From Chloroflexota bacterium (GTDB taxonomy: Bacteria; Chloroflexota; Limnocylindria; Limnocylindrales; CSP1-4): 13,568 nt of DNA. How positions within the stretch are numbered: position 1 is the stretch's first letter; every line of letters starts with the position of its first letter. Under the pieces are notes generated by a model. The model was not told the DNA's origin. It saw nothing but the letters and a program-made list of their open reading frames with translations, and ran no database searches. The translations under genes were made by a program, and so were the position numbers. The stretch spans positions 1 through 13,568 of the forward strand of contig JAJYJR010000085.1 in assembly GCA_021789355.1 (NCBI GenBank). Direction: 5' to 3'. This document shows positions 5,611 through 12,318 of this stretch, piece after piece.

Positions 5611-6951
5611 TCAGAGGCGCTCCGCCTTGCGGCCGGTGAAGCGCTCCCAGCGCTCGACGATGACGTCGCAATAGGCCGGGTCGATCTCCATGAGGTATGC
5701 CCGTCGACCGGTCTGCTCGGCGGCGATGAGGGTGCTCCCGCTCCCGCCGAACGGGTCGAGGACCGCGTCGCCGGGCCGCGTCGAGTACTCGATCGGCCGG
5801 CGGGCGATCTCGACCGGCTTCTCGGTGAGGTGCACCATCGCGTTGGGGCTGACCTTCTTGATCGACCAGACGTCGGGCACGTTGGGGGGCCCGAAGAAGC
5901 GGTGGGCGGCGCCCTCGCGCCAGCCGTAGAAGCACCACTCGTGGTTGCCCATGAAGTCCTTGCGGGTGAGGACCGGGTGCTCCTTGACCCAGATGATGGT
6001 CTGGGAGAAGTACAGCCCGGCGGCGGCGAGGGCGGCGGGATAGTTGGCGATGTTCGCGTAGCCGCCCCAGATGTAGAAGCCGCCGCCGGGCTGCAGGACG
6101 CGAGCCGCGTTGCCGAACCATGCCTCGAGCATCTCGAGGAACGCCGCGTCGGACACGAAGTCGTTGATGAGCGGGCGGTCCTTGGCGCGCATCTTGCGGG
6201 TCGTCGGTCTCGCGACCGAGGGATGCCGGGCGAGGTCGAAGGCTTGGCGGTGGGTGGTGTGCGTCGCGGTAAACGACGAGAGGCCCGCGGCGATGGCGTT
6301 GTTGCTGCGCGGCTCAACCTTGACGTTATACGGCGGATCGGTATTGAGCAGCGCGATCGTCTCGCCGGCGAGCAGGCGGTCGAGGTCGGTCACGCTGCCG
6401 GCGTTCCCGCACTGGAGCCGGTGGTCGCCAAGCCGCCAGAGGTCACCGGTCTGGGTCGTCGGCGCGTCGGGGGGCTCGGGCACGTCGTCGGGGTCGGTCA
6501 TGCCGACCCTCGGCTCGCTGCCCGCGAGGTCGGCCAGCAGCGCGTCGAGGCCGCGATCGTTGGCCGAGAGATCGGTCAGCAGGGCGGCCAGCGCCTCCGA
6601 GTCGTAGGTCGCCATCGCGGAGATCGGGTCGAACACGGCTAGGACGAGTCGCTCCTCCTCCTCGGTCAGGTCCACGTAGGTGACGGGGACCGTAGGCTCT
6701 CCGTGGCTGATCGCCTCCTCGATCCGCAGGTGGCCGTCGACGACGTGCTGCGTCTGGACGTTGACCGTGACCCCGGCCACCCACCCCACCGTCCTCAGCG
6801 ACCCACGTATGGCATCGCGCTGGGGACCGGGGTGGCGCCTCGCGTTCCACGGGTTCGCCAGCAGCTGCGTCGGCGACTCGGTGCCGTACCCGGTGATCCG
6901 CGACCGCCACGGGGTCTCCTGCCCCTCGTCGTCCTTGCGATTAGCCATCAC
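5611..6951 (-). CDS. ParB-like domain fused to DNA N6/N4 methyltransferase
   Basis: A protein of 446 residues that should methylate adenine or cytosine amino groups in DNA. Residues about 25-115 form a ParB/sulfiredoxin-like domain (VDGHLRIEEAISHGEPTVPV). The methyltransferase part has the catalytic motif IV TDPPYNV at 204-210 and, later, the SAM-binding motif I DPFGGSGST at 399-407 with MEIDPAYCDVIVERW after it. Motif IV before motif I marks the beta class. The target recognition region lies between them. This fusion is common in phages, often as protection against host restriction. No restriction enzyme gene is nearby. The GTG at 6951 has AGGAGG 9 bases upstream; the next codon is ATG (6948), which could also start the protein. 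Confidence 0.93.
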   Translation of the reverse strand: MMANRKDDEGQETPWRSRITGYGTESPTQLLANPWNARRHPGPQRDAIRGSLRTVGWVAGVTVNVQTQHVVDGHLRIEEAISHGEPTVPVTYVDLTEEEERLVLAVFDPISAMATYDSEALAALLTDLSANDRGLDALLADLAGSEPRVGMTDPDDVPEPPDAPTTQTGDLWRLGDHRLQCGNAGSVTDLDRLLAGETIALLNTDPPYNVKVEPRSNNAIAAGLSSFTATHTTHRQAFDLARHPSVARPTTRKMRAKDRPLINDFVSDAAFLEMLEAWFGNAARVLQPGGGFYIWGGYANIANYPAALAAAGLYFSQTIIWVKEHPVLTRKDFMGNHEWCFYGWREGAAHRFFGPPNVPDVWSIKKVSPNAMVHLTEKPVEIARRPIEYSTRPGDAVLDPFGGSGSTLIAAEQTGRRAYLMEIDPAYCDVIVERWERFTGRKAERL

Positions 6952-7091
6952 CTCGTACTCCCTCCTGCTGTCGTGCTCCAGACACGCCGAACCCCGGCCT
7001 GTCCCTCTCGGAACGCACCGGGGTCCGACGCCAGCAAAGGGAGGAGGGAGGGGCGCCTCTCGGCAGCTCCATCTCCTCTCGCCGCCATCAT
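6948..7091 (-). CDS. Doubtful small ORF, 47 aa
   Basis: Between the HNH gene and the methyltransferase, an ORF starts at ATGATG just behind GGAGGG and ends with a TGA overlapping the methyltransferase GTG. This matches the operon pattern. The product (SLLPLLASDPGAFREGQAG in the centre) is low in motif content and codon use is weaker than in neighbours. The stretch also holds a 7-bp inverted repeat, accccgg (6991-6997) and ccggggt (7018-7024). It may be only an intergenic spacer. Confidence 0.3.
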   Translation of the reverse strand: MMAARGDGAAERRPSLLPLLASDPGAFREGQAGVRRVWSTTAGGSTR

Positions 7092-7113
7092 ACCCTCCGG
7101 CGCCGACTCCCGG

Positions 7114-7869
7114 CTAGCCTCCGAACGCGAGCTTAGTCCATTCCTCTTCCCACTCCTGAAGAGCCTCACGCTGTGGCCTCCGGCGGTGCCTGACAGGCCG
7201 GACCTTATCCCAGCGCTCCATGAGCATGCGTTCCACTCGGTCATTGCCGCGGCGCTTGGCTGCCGCCGGAGCCAGTCCGTCCGTCGTCTCCATGCAGATC
7301 GCGCAGCCGAGAATGTGCTGGAGCCGACGACGCACGCGCCGCAGCTCGGCGGGGACTGTAATCACTTCGGGGGCCGCCAGATCCACGACCTCGTGGTCTC
7401 CCCAGCAGGAGTGGCCACACCCGATGTTGTCGATGATCCGCTTCGCGCCCTCCCCGTCGGCCTGAGTCGGCAACAGGTGAACGGTCAGCGTCGTGCACCA
7501 CGCGACGGAGGCGAACCGTCCGTCCATCGTCGCGGGCTCGACCATGTCCATGGCGTCGGGCCAGCGCCGGTCTGCCTCCCGCTGCCAGACGGACGCGTTC
7601 GCCCCGCGGGGTCGCGCCACGACCATGAGCGGGGGTTCGCGAAGAGCGACGTGCTCCGGTAGCCTTACCGACCGAGCGCCCTTCGCTCGGTTGCAGTCCT
7701 CGCATGCCGTGACGAGGTTCGCCCCCTCCGATCTACCGCCTCGCGCCACTGCCAGTACATGGTCGATTTCTAGGCGCGTATCCGTCGACGTCCTTCCACA
7801 GTACGCGCACCGGTACCCGTCGCGTTCTAGGATCGCCAGTCTCAGCCGGGGGCTCACGTATCGGTTCAA
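7114..7869 (-). CDS. HNH endonuclease with C-terminal extension
   Basis: A 251-residue protein whose N-terminal 65 residues form a textbook HNH domain: RDGYRC21AYC24, EIDH37, GGRSEGANL with N51, and C56EDC59N60. It is expected to be a metal-dependent DNA nicking or cutting enzyme. The remaining 185 residues contain further Cys/His groups (IGCGHSCWGDHE, GCAICMETTDG) and a basic C-terminal helix (RRRPQREALQEWEEE), probably for DNA contact. The start is taken as TTG 7869 because GGAGGA (7876-7881) is 6 bases upstream and the TTG overlaps the preceding TGA as TTGA. It is in the replication operon between the helicase and the methyltransferase. Confidence 0.88.
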   Translation of the reverse strand: MNRYVSPRLRLAILERDGYRCAYCGRTSTDTRLEIDHVLAVARGGRSEGANLVTACEDCNRAKGARSVRLPEHVALREPPLMVVARPRGANASVWQREADRRWPDAMDMVEPATMDGRFASVAWCTTLTVHLLPTQADGEGAKRIIDNIGCGHSCWGDHEVVDLAAPEVITVPAELRRVRRRLQHILGCAICMETTDGLAPAAAKRRGNDRVERMLMERWDKVRPVRHRRRPQREALQEWEEEWTKLAFGG

Positions 7870-8066
7870 TGGACTTCCTCCACGTACCGGCGTACCCCCG
7901 GCAACACACACCCTTTAGGGTGTGCCGGGAAGGTACGACCTTGGTGAGGGGGTACGCGTACCGGGTACGCGTACGGTACGAGGTGGCCCATCCCGACCTC
8001 GATCCACCGCACGAGATCCCCCGCGTACCCCATCCCGTACTGGGTACGCGTACCGGGTACGACCAC
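7866..8066 (-). CDS. Small hypothetical protein overlying GTAC palindromes
   Basis: A 66-residue ORF. Its GTG overlaps the helicase TAG as TAGTG, with AAGGAG (8074-8079) 7 bases upstream inside the helicase gene. Its TGA overlaps the TTG start of the HNH gene. The fit is typical for this operon, so translation is likely. The product contains VVPGTRTQYGMGYAGDLVRW, a Tyr/Val/Pro-rich centre and a C-terminal GVRRYVEEVH. No family is recognised. The DNA is full of GTAC repeats read in different frames, so the protein may be secondary to a DNA-level function. The opposite strand is also open over the same stretch because of the palindromes. Confidence 0.55.
   Translation of the reverse strand: MVVPGTRTQYGMGYAGDLVRWIEVGMGHLVPYAYPVRVPPHQGRTFPAHPKGCVLPGVRRYVEEVH
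7884..8061. repeat. GTAC palindrome array with 20-bp direct repeat
   Basis: Thirteen GTAC tetramers occur in 178 bases, far above chance. The 12-bp perfect palindrome ggtacgcgtacc is present at 7951-7962 and 8043-8054, and the related gtacgcgtac at 7965-7974. The 20-mer gggtacgcgtaccgggtacg occurs exactly twice (7950-7969 and 8042-8061), 92 bases apart. ggtacgacc also occurs twice (7932-7940, 8057-8065). The setting next to the helicase and primase fits an origin or an array of protein-binding sites. Confidence 0.85.
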
Positions 8067-9460
8067 TAGTCTGCTCCTTCTGACGACGGAGCCCCGACCG
8101 TCTGCGCGAGATTGATTCCATCCTGCGTCAGCGCCCAGACGTTCTCCTGCCCCTGACGCTCCACGATGGCCGTGAGCTGATCACTGGCCAGCCGGTTGAG
8201 TCGGTTCCGCGCCATGCCCGCGGTTGTGTGAAGCTGCCGTGCGATGTCGGCCGTCGTGGCACCTCTCGGGAAGCATGACAAGAGGTAGCTCAGGATGCGG
8301 TCGGCCATGCGCGGCGTGGCGCGCGTCTCGGCTTCCTCCTCCTCGTCTCCGTTCATCAGCCGCTCGTACAGGTCGAAGTCCGGCTCCCCGAACTCCCACC
8401 GCAGCTCGCTGTCGGACCGCACGAACGTCCCGGCCATCGCCCACTCATCGCGGCCCATGTTCGTCTTCGGGCAGACGAGATACGCGTGCTTCGTGTCTCC
8501 AGCCCGATCCCCGATGTGGAGCGCGAGCGCGTGCCGGGCGAGGTTCATGCGGTAGATTGATCCGTACGCCTTTACCGCGGGCTTGCCGCCGTGGAGGTCG
8601 CCGCTCGACACGTGGTCAATCAGCAGGCCCCACGTCTCCAGCCGCCGCAGCGACTGGTAGGCCCGGATGATGGACTCTGACGGGTCGGAGAAGTCGCCCG
8701 ACGACAGCAGCGCCATGCCCACTGAGTCGATGACCACGAGGTCGGCGCGGTGCTTGTCGAGGATGTTCGACACGAGCGGCAGCGACCGCTCCAGCGAGCC
8801 CTCCATCGGCTCGTACCAGATGGTCGGAGGGACGGGCACCTTGGCCGTCTCCGCAATCAGGCCCCACAGGTCCTCGGCCGTCTCGACGTTCGTCTCCCAG
8901 TCGAGGTACGCCACCCGGTACGGGCGGTCGATGCGGACCCCCGGCGAGAGCGACCGGCCGAGCCCGAGCCCGAGCACGGTGGTCGCGACGAAGGCCGTCT
9001 TGCCCGATCCGCCGCGTGCGAACAGCGTCGCGTTCTCGCGGTGCGGCAGGACCGGCCACGCCGCCCACGGGCGGCCTCCGCCGTTCATGCGCCTGCCCGT
9101 GATCACGCCCCCGCGGATGCTTCCCGTGCGCTCGTTGTCGAGCACGGCCTGACTGACGTGCTCCAGCAGGTTCCCCCACTCCAGCCGCCTGTTCAGCTCC
9201 GGTGGCGCCATCGCCTCCAGCGCCTTCGCCCACGACTGGCGGGCGGTTACCGACGAGAAGTTGAAGTTGCCCTGCCGCAGTCGGTTGCCGTCGAGCTGGC
9301 CCCGCACCCCTTCGAGGTTGCAGCGGATCGTCAGCTCGCCCCATAGTTCGCCGGACTTGCGCCGCAGGTCCACGACGTCGAAGATCGTGTGGATCTCCGG
9401 GATATAGTAGCGGCACCCGAACCGGGTCTGAGACAGTCCCTCGGGCGGCAGGTCAGCCAT
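8066..9460 (-). CDS. RecA/RepA-like replicative helicase with winged-helix tail
   Basis: A 464-residue ATPase. Walker A is ARGGSGKT at 148-155, a DWET motif is at 187-190 and Walker B is LVVIDS at 241-246, followed by a sensor-like DHVSSGD and AYGSIYRMNLARHA. This order is that of the RepA/AAA_25 branch of the RecA fold, which includes hexameric plasmid and phage helicases. The N-terminal 140 residues are not recognised and may load or bind the primase. Residues about 395-450 look like a winged helix (TTADIARQLHTTAGMARNRL). The ATG overlaps the primase stop by 8 bases, so helicase and primase are probably made together and act at the same fork. A RadA-like recombination role is possible but less likely. 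Confidence 0.85.
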   Translation of the reverse strand: MADLPPEGLSQTRFGCRYYIPEIHTIFDVVDLRRKSGELWGELTIRCNLEGVRGQLDGNRLRQGNFNFSSVTARQSWAKALEAMAPPELNRRLEWGNLLEHVSQAVLDNERTGSIRGGVITGRRMNGGGRPWAAWPVLPHRENATLFARGGSGKTAFVATTVLGLGLGRSLSPGVRIDRPYRVAYLDWETNVETAEDLWGLIAETAKVPVPPTIWYEPMEGSLERSLPLVSNILDKHRADLVVIDSVGMALLSSGDFSDPSESIIRAYQSLRRLETWGLLIDHVSSGDLHGGKPAVKAYGSIYRMNLARHALALHIGDRAGDTKHAYLVCPKTNMGRDEWAMAGTFVRSDSELRWEFGEPDFDLYERLMNGDEEEEAETRATPRMADRILSYLLSCFPRGATTADIARQLHTTAGMARNRLNRLASDQLTAIVERQGQENVWALTQDGINLAQTVGAPSSEGAD

Positions 9461-10367
9461 GACTCGGCACTCCGGTCAGCGCCCGCACGAGCTGATCCGC
9501 TCCGAGCCCCCGCCCGTCGTTGTAAGCGTCGCAGTGGGGGGCGTGGCACCACACCCGCTCCGAGTCTCGTGAGATGGTCATGCTGGCCGACCCATCCTCA
9601 TGCAGGGGGCATCGCACCGTCCGGCCCGGTGCGGCCCGTTGGACGCCGTGCTCCTGCAGGATTGCCACCACGTCCCCGCCCTCGCGCTGCGGGTGACGTG
9701 CCCACGGGGGCACGCTGATCTCGGTTACCCCGACCTTGACCTTCTCCGCGGCGGCTCGCACCACGGCGGCCGGCGTGTCGGCCACCGCCAGCATCGTCTC
9801 GCCCAGCGTGCCGCCGACGGGCTTCCCGTCCGGGTCGCAGAGCGGGTGCCGCTCCCCCGTGCGCTGGTGCGGCATCAGCGGCAGGCGCAGGCTGTGGCCC
9901 ACCGTCTCCGGCCCGCGCTGGACCGCCATCGGCATGACCTCGACCTTGGGGTCGCGCGCCGCCTCGCGGTCCACGCGCCCCAGCCAGTAGCGCAGCGCCC
10001 GCCGCACCGTCTCGCCCGGCAGCACCTCGCTGGTCGCCCACAGGTGGCATCCCCGGCGGCTGCGCTCGACGTAGGGGCGACCGCCGTCGGCGGCGATGAC
10101 GCGCGCCAGCCGCAGCCCGAGGTCCCAGCCGTCGTCGCGGTCGAAGTCGACCGCCAGTACGTGCGTGTTGCCCTCGCGGTCGTCCATGTAGGCGCTGACC
10201 GGGGGCCGGACCCTGCGGAGCCCGTCGAGGATGCGCGCGACGGTCAGCTCCTCGCGGACGGCGTACCAGTGCTCGCCCTGCACCGACCAGTCCGCGTAGG
10301 CGTCGGTGCGGGGGCACCACGCGGCCCGGTAGACCTCGCCGACGTCGGCGAGGCTCCAGCCGCTCAC
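9453..10367 (-). CDS. Archaeo-eukaryotic-type primase with C-terminal zinc finger
   Basis: A 304-residue protein that should make primers for replication. The catalytic Asp pair is D74/D76 in LAVDFDRDD. The following ERSRRGCHLW (101-110) and EVMPMAVQ...RLPL (143-164) segments match the metal and nucleotide-binding part of AEP primases, and resemble the TOTE-type primase-polymerase branch. At the C-terminus, C253-x2-H256 and C274...C279 form a CHC2-like zinc finger of the DnaG kind (VRCPLHEDGS, VWCHAPHCD). In most proteins with a CHC2 finger it is N-terminal to a DnaG-type core, so this order is notable. The GTG start overlaps the 34-aa gene's TGA as GTGA. The gene precedes the helicase. Confidence 0.82.
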   Translation of the reverse strand: MSGWSLADVGEVYRAAWCPRTDAYADWSVQGEHWYAVREELTVARILDGLRRVRPPVSAYMDDREGNTHVLAVDFDRDDGWDLGLRLARVIAADGGRPYVERSRRGCHLWATSEVLPGETVRRALRYWLGRVDREAARDPKVEVMPMAVQRGPETVGHSLRLPLMPHQRTGERHPLCDPDGKPVGGTLGETMLAVADTPAAVVRAAAEKVKVGVTEISVPPWARHPQREGGDVVAILQEHGVQRAAPGRTVRCPLHEDGSASMTISRDSERVWCHAPHCDAYNDGRGLGADQLVRALTGVPSHG

Positions 10368-10468
10368 GAGCGGAGGGGCTGTCGAGCCTCCCCGTCGCCG
10401 TGGTCGCGGGTGCCACCACCGCCCGTCTGCTGCGGGGCCGTGGGGCGGGGTCGTTCGGACCGGATCAT
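10364..10468 (-). CDS. Short leader protein of the replication operon, 34 aa
   Basis: An ATG with a perfect AGGAGG 9 bases upstream (10478-10483) opens 34 codons that end in a GTGA overlap with the primase. The product is hydrophilic, with Gly/Arg/Pro-rich composition and no hydrophobic core (MIRSERPRPTAPQQTGGGG at the start). It may serve mainly to bring ribosomes to the primase start, which lacks a good site of its own. Upstream in-frame codons run through the promoter region and are not expected to be used. Confidence 0.6.
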   Translation of the reverse strand: MIRSERPRPTAPQQTGGGGTRDHGDGEARQPLRS

Positions 10469-10586
10469 CGGATCGAACCTCCTGTACCGAGTAGCGGGGG
10501 AGGCGAGCGGGGTACAGCCACCCGCCTCGCGCTCCGCTCGGGTTCTACGCCCGGCTGCCCTTGGTGCGACCTCCGGCAGCCCATCC

Positions 10587-10614
10587 ATTCTATCCCCCGC
10601 CCGCGGGCTGTAAA
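10587..10614 (-). promoter_or_regulatory. Promoter of the leftward replication operon
   Basis: On the minus strand TTTACA (10609-10614) and TAGAAT (10587-10592) are 16 bases apart, each one mismatch from consensus. The spacer contains the palindrome gcccgcgggc (10599-10608) beside the -35 box, a possible operator. The leader to the 34-aa gene is about 110 bases and contains no other ORF that I would support. Confidence 0.7.
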
Positions 10615-10634
10615 CCCTCGCCCGGATCGCAACT

Positions 10635-10697
10635 TACCCATTGACAGAGTGCCCCCGATGGGGTAGGGTAGTCCCAACAGCAAGGGAGAACCCGATG
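10635..10697 (+). promoter_or_regulatory. Promoter and leader of the right operon
   Basis: TTGACA (10641-10646) and TAGGGT (10664-10669) are 17 bases apart, followed by a short leader with GGGAG (10684-10688) before ATG 10695. It shares exact 12-, 14- and 19-base blocks with the left-operon promoter at 5354-5415. It is back to back with the leftward promoter at 10587-10614, about 27 bases between the two -35 boxes. Confidence 0.85.
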
Positions 10698-11042
10698 AAT
10701 GCCGTCACCGTCAGTCGATCCCACCCCGCCGTGAAGGCAGCCCTCCGGGCGACCTTCCCCGAGTACCGCGGGCGCAAGGTCCGCGTCGCCCCGTATACCG
10801 AGCCCCTGTTCCTCCAGACGACGTGGAGCGAGGGGTGCCGGGACTTCGTGAAGGCGATCCGCCTCTCGGACGGGGCCGTCGCCTCCGCGACCGGACTGGC
10901 CGGGTTCGGCCAGATGGAGAAGGTCGCATGCCCCCCCGGCAGCGTGCTCGCCGTCCACACCCTCGTCGGGACCGCCGACCTCGGCGTCACGTTCTACGTG
11001 CCGCTGGGGTCCGCCCACCCGGCGTTCCTCCTGCTCGCGTGA
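10695..11042 (+). CDS. Hypothetical protein, first gene of the right operon
   Basis: A 115-residue protein with an ATG start 6 bases after GGGAG. It opens MNAVTVSRSHPAVKAALRAT with FPEYRGRKVRV next, then alternating strands and a hydrophobic, Gly-rich C-terminal half (VLAVHTLVGTADLGVTFYVP). The pattern suggests a compact alpha/beta or beta-barrel protein. The opening SRSHPAVKA and FPEYRGRKVRV strings seem familiar from other phage and environmental sequences, where to my knowledge no function is assigned. No export signal or metal site is visible. Confidence 0.8.
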   Translation: MNAVTVSRSHPAVKAALRATFPEYRGRKVRVAPYTEPLFLQTTWSEGCRDFVKAIRLSDGAVASATGLAGFGQMEKVACPPGSVLAVHTLVGTADLGVTFYVPLGSAHPAFLLLA

Positions 11043-11055
11043 AGGGAGAACGACC

Positions 11056-11337
11056 GTGACCGGCCCCATCCTCTCCCTGAACAGCACCGACCCGACGGAG
11101 CTGCTGGGCCTGCGGCTCGCGGCCATGCACGCGCTGTACGAGGCCGACAAGGCGCTCGCGGCGATGTACCCCAACGGGCGCGACTACATCGACCAGCCGG
11201 ACGCCTTCCGGCAGGCGCGGGACGAGCACGAGGGCTGGCAGCGGCAGGTCCGCGCGATGCGCGAGGCCATCCAGCAGCAGGCCATCGCCATCCGCGAGCA
11301 GGTGGACGCCCGCGAGGCGAGGAGGGCCGCGAGGTGA
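11056..11337 (+). CDS. Hypothetical helical protein, 93 aa
   Basis: The GTG start has GGGAG 7 bases upstream, part of an AAGGGAGAAC string also seen before the first gene of this operon. The protein is almost entirely helical: a Leu/Ala-rich N-terminal helix (LLGLRLAAMHALYEADKALA), a tyrosine-containing turn, and a long Gln/Arg/Ala C-terminal helix (MREAIQQQAIAIREQVDARE) that could form a coiled coil. The function is unknown. It ends in a GTGA overlap with the next gene. Confidence 0.75.
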   Translation: MTGPILSLNSTDPTELLGLRLAAMHALYEADKALAAMYPNGRDYIDQPDAFRQARDEHEGWQRQVRAMREAIQQQAIAIREQVDAREARRAAR

Positions 11338-11552
11338 TCCGTATCACGCGTGAGTCCCGCTGGGCTGGCAACGGCTTCGGGACCGAGACGATGCACACCG
11401 CCCGCCGCGAGGATGGGACGGTCGTGGGCGAGTGGCACGCCAAGATCATGGGCCGGTGCTGGGTGCTGACCCCCGAGGGCGGACGTATCCCCAAGGTCGC
11501 GTACCGCGACTGGATGGCCGCGATCCGGCGGCTGGAAAGGACTTCGCAGTGA
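11334..11552 (+). CDS. Hypothetical protein, 72 aa
   Basis: Starts with GTG in a GTGA overlap and ends in another. The protein is basic and rich in strands (HTARREDGTVVGEWHAKIMG, RCWVLTPEGGRIPKVAYRDW), consistent with a small beta-sheet protein with a C-terminal helix. No motif is recognised. Tight coupling with neighbours supports translation. Confidence 0.72.
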   Translation: MIRITRESRWAGNGFGTETMHTARREDGTVVGEWHAKIMGRCWVLTPEGGRIPKVAYRDWMAAIRRLERTSQ

Positions 11553-12076
11553 GCGCCATCCGCGAGCAGGTGAACGATCTGCCGACCTACGATCAGATCA
11601 AGGAGCGCGACCGCAACGCCATCGAAGACGTGCGGGAGCGGCTGATGGCGGAGTACCCGGGCGCGCTGGGCATCCTCCGCCAGTACGACTTCGTGATCTG
11701 CCCGCGGGCCGACTACGCCCCGTACGAGCGCCAGAGCCGCGAGGCCGCGCGCAACGAGGCGGCTCGCGCCGCCCTTCGCAAGGCTACCCAGCGCGAGCTG
11801 GCCATCCCCTACAGCGGAGCCATCACGTACTGCCAGATCAGCGTCGCGAACAGCGGCCGGGCAGTCGGCTTCCACCGCTGCAACGGCAAGGCGCGCTACG
11901 TCCGGCGGCTGAAGGAAGATCCCGGCGGTGACGGGCGGGTGGCCGTCTGCGCGAACCACCGCAGCGACCCCACCTACGGCCGGGTGTTCCGCCACGTCAA
12001 CAGCCCCAACACATGGGCCGCAAGGGTCGGTGGCCCCGGCGCGACCGAGGTAGTCGAGCCGGAGTACCAGCCGTGA
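11549..12076 (+). CDS. Hypothetical protein with Cys/His pairs, 175 aa
   Basis: The GTG overlaps the upstream TGA. Residues 1-45 are a charged helix (DQIKERDRNAIEDVRERLMA). The middle has a Tyr/Pro-rich segment and an Ala/Arg helix (REAARNEAARAALRKATQRE). Towards the C-terminus come TYCQISVAN, GFHRCNGKARYVRR and VAVCANHRSDPTYGRV. The C, H/C, C and H residues in these three segments could coordinate one zinc ion, and the last segment resembles the end of an HNH or zinc-ribbon unit. I would not call it a nuclease. It could bind nucleic acid. Confidence 0.75.
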   Translation: MSAIREQVNDLPTYDQIKERDRNAIEDVRERLMAEYPGALGILRQYDFVICPRADYAPYERQSREAARNEAARAALRKATQRELAIPYSGAITYCQISVANSGRAVGFHRCNGKARYVRRLKEDPGGDGRVAVCANHRSDPTYGRVFRHVNSPNTWAARVGGPGATEVVEPEYQP

Positions 12077-12318
12077 CCGCCGAGGCGAAGTGGAGCGCCC
12101 TGCTGGCCGACATCGAGGTGGCACGCCGCCGTCACGACCGGACGGCGGCGGCCTACGCCGAGGGAGAGCGTCGGTACTGGTACTTCGTCAGCGAGACGTA
12201 CTGCCCGGCCTGCGGGCGGACCGAGGCGCTGCGCGAGCGGGTCTACGGCGAGCGACCGGAGCGATGGGAGGACCGCCATGAGCGAGACGAGAGCTACGAC
12301 TACTGCGACGCCCTCTGA
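12073..12318 (+). CDS. Hypothetical protein with a zinc-ribbon-like CPxC
   Basis: The GTG overlaps the upstream TGA as GTGA. The N-terminal 40 residues are helical and charged (LLADIEVARRRHDRTAAAYA). A CPACGR knuckle follows an aromatic segment (RRYWYFVSETYCPACGR), and the acidic C-terminus carries a single Cys. Only one Cys pair is clear, so a full zinc ribbon would need a partner chain or the late Cys/His residues. The last 41 bases overlap the next gene. Confidence 0.7.
   Translation: MTAEAKWSALLADIEVARRRHDRTAAAYAEGERRYWYFVSETYCPACGRTEALRERVYGERPERWEDRHERDESYDYCDAL

Noticed and set aside
5378..5611. An ATG overlapping the methyltransferase TGA as a possible next gene
   Set aside because: The product is Arg/Pro/Gly-rich without motifs, whereas the alternative frame contains the UDG-like motif. 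A frameshifted start of the glycosylase remains possible.
5233..6642. A 469-residue open frame on the plus strand opposite the methyltransferase
   Set aside because: It is antisense to a clear methyltransferase with all motifs, and its product has no recognisable domain.
5383..6951. TGA read through as an amino acid, making one methyltransferase-glycosylase protein
   Set aside because: Many genes here end at TGA in GTGA/ATGA overlaps, so TGA clearly acts as a stop, and the glycosylase half is incomplete anyway.
6991..7024. A 7-bp inverted repeat as a terminator between the HNH gene and the methyltransferase
   Set aside because: The loop is 20 bases and no T run follows on the minus strand; the operon appears continuous.
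7884..8061. The GTAC repeats as a CRISPR array
   Set aside because: There are only two exact 20-bp copies, no regular spacers, and the units are palindromes of mixed spacing. No cas gene is nearby.
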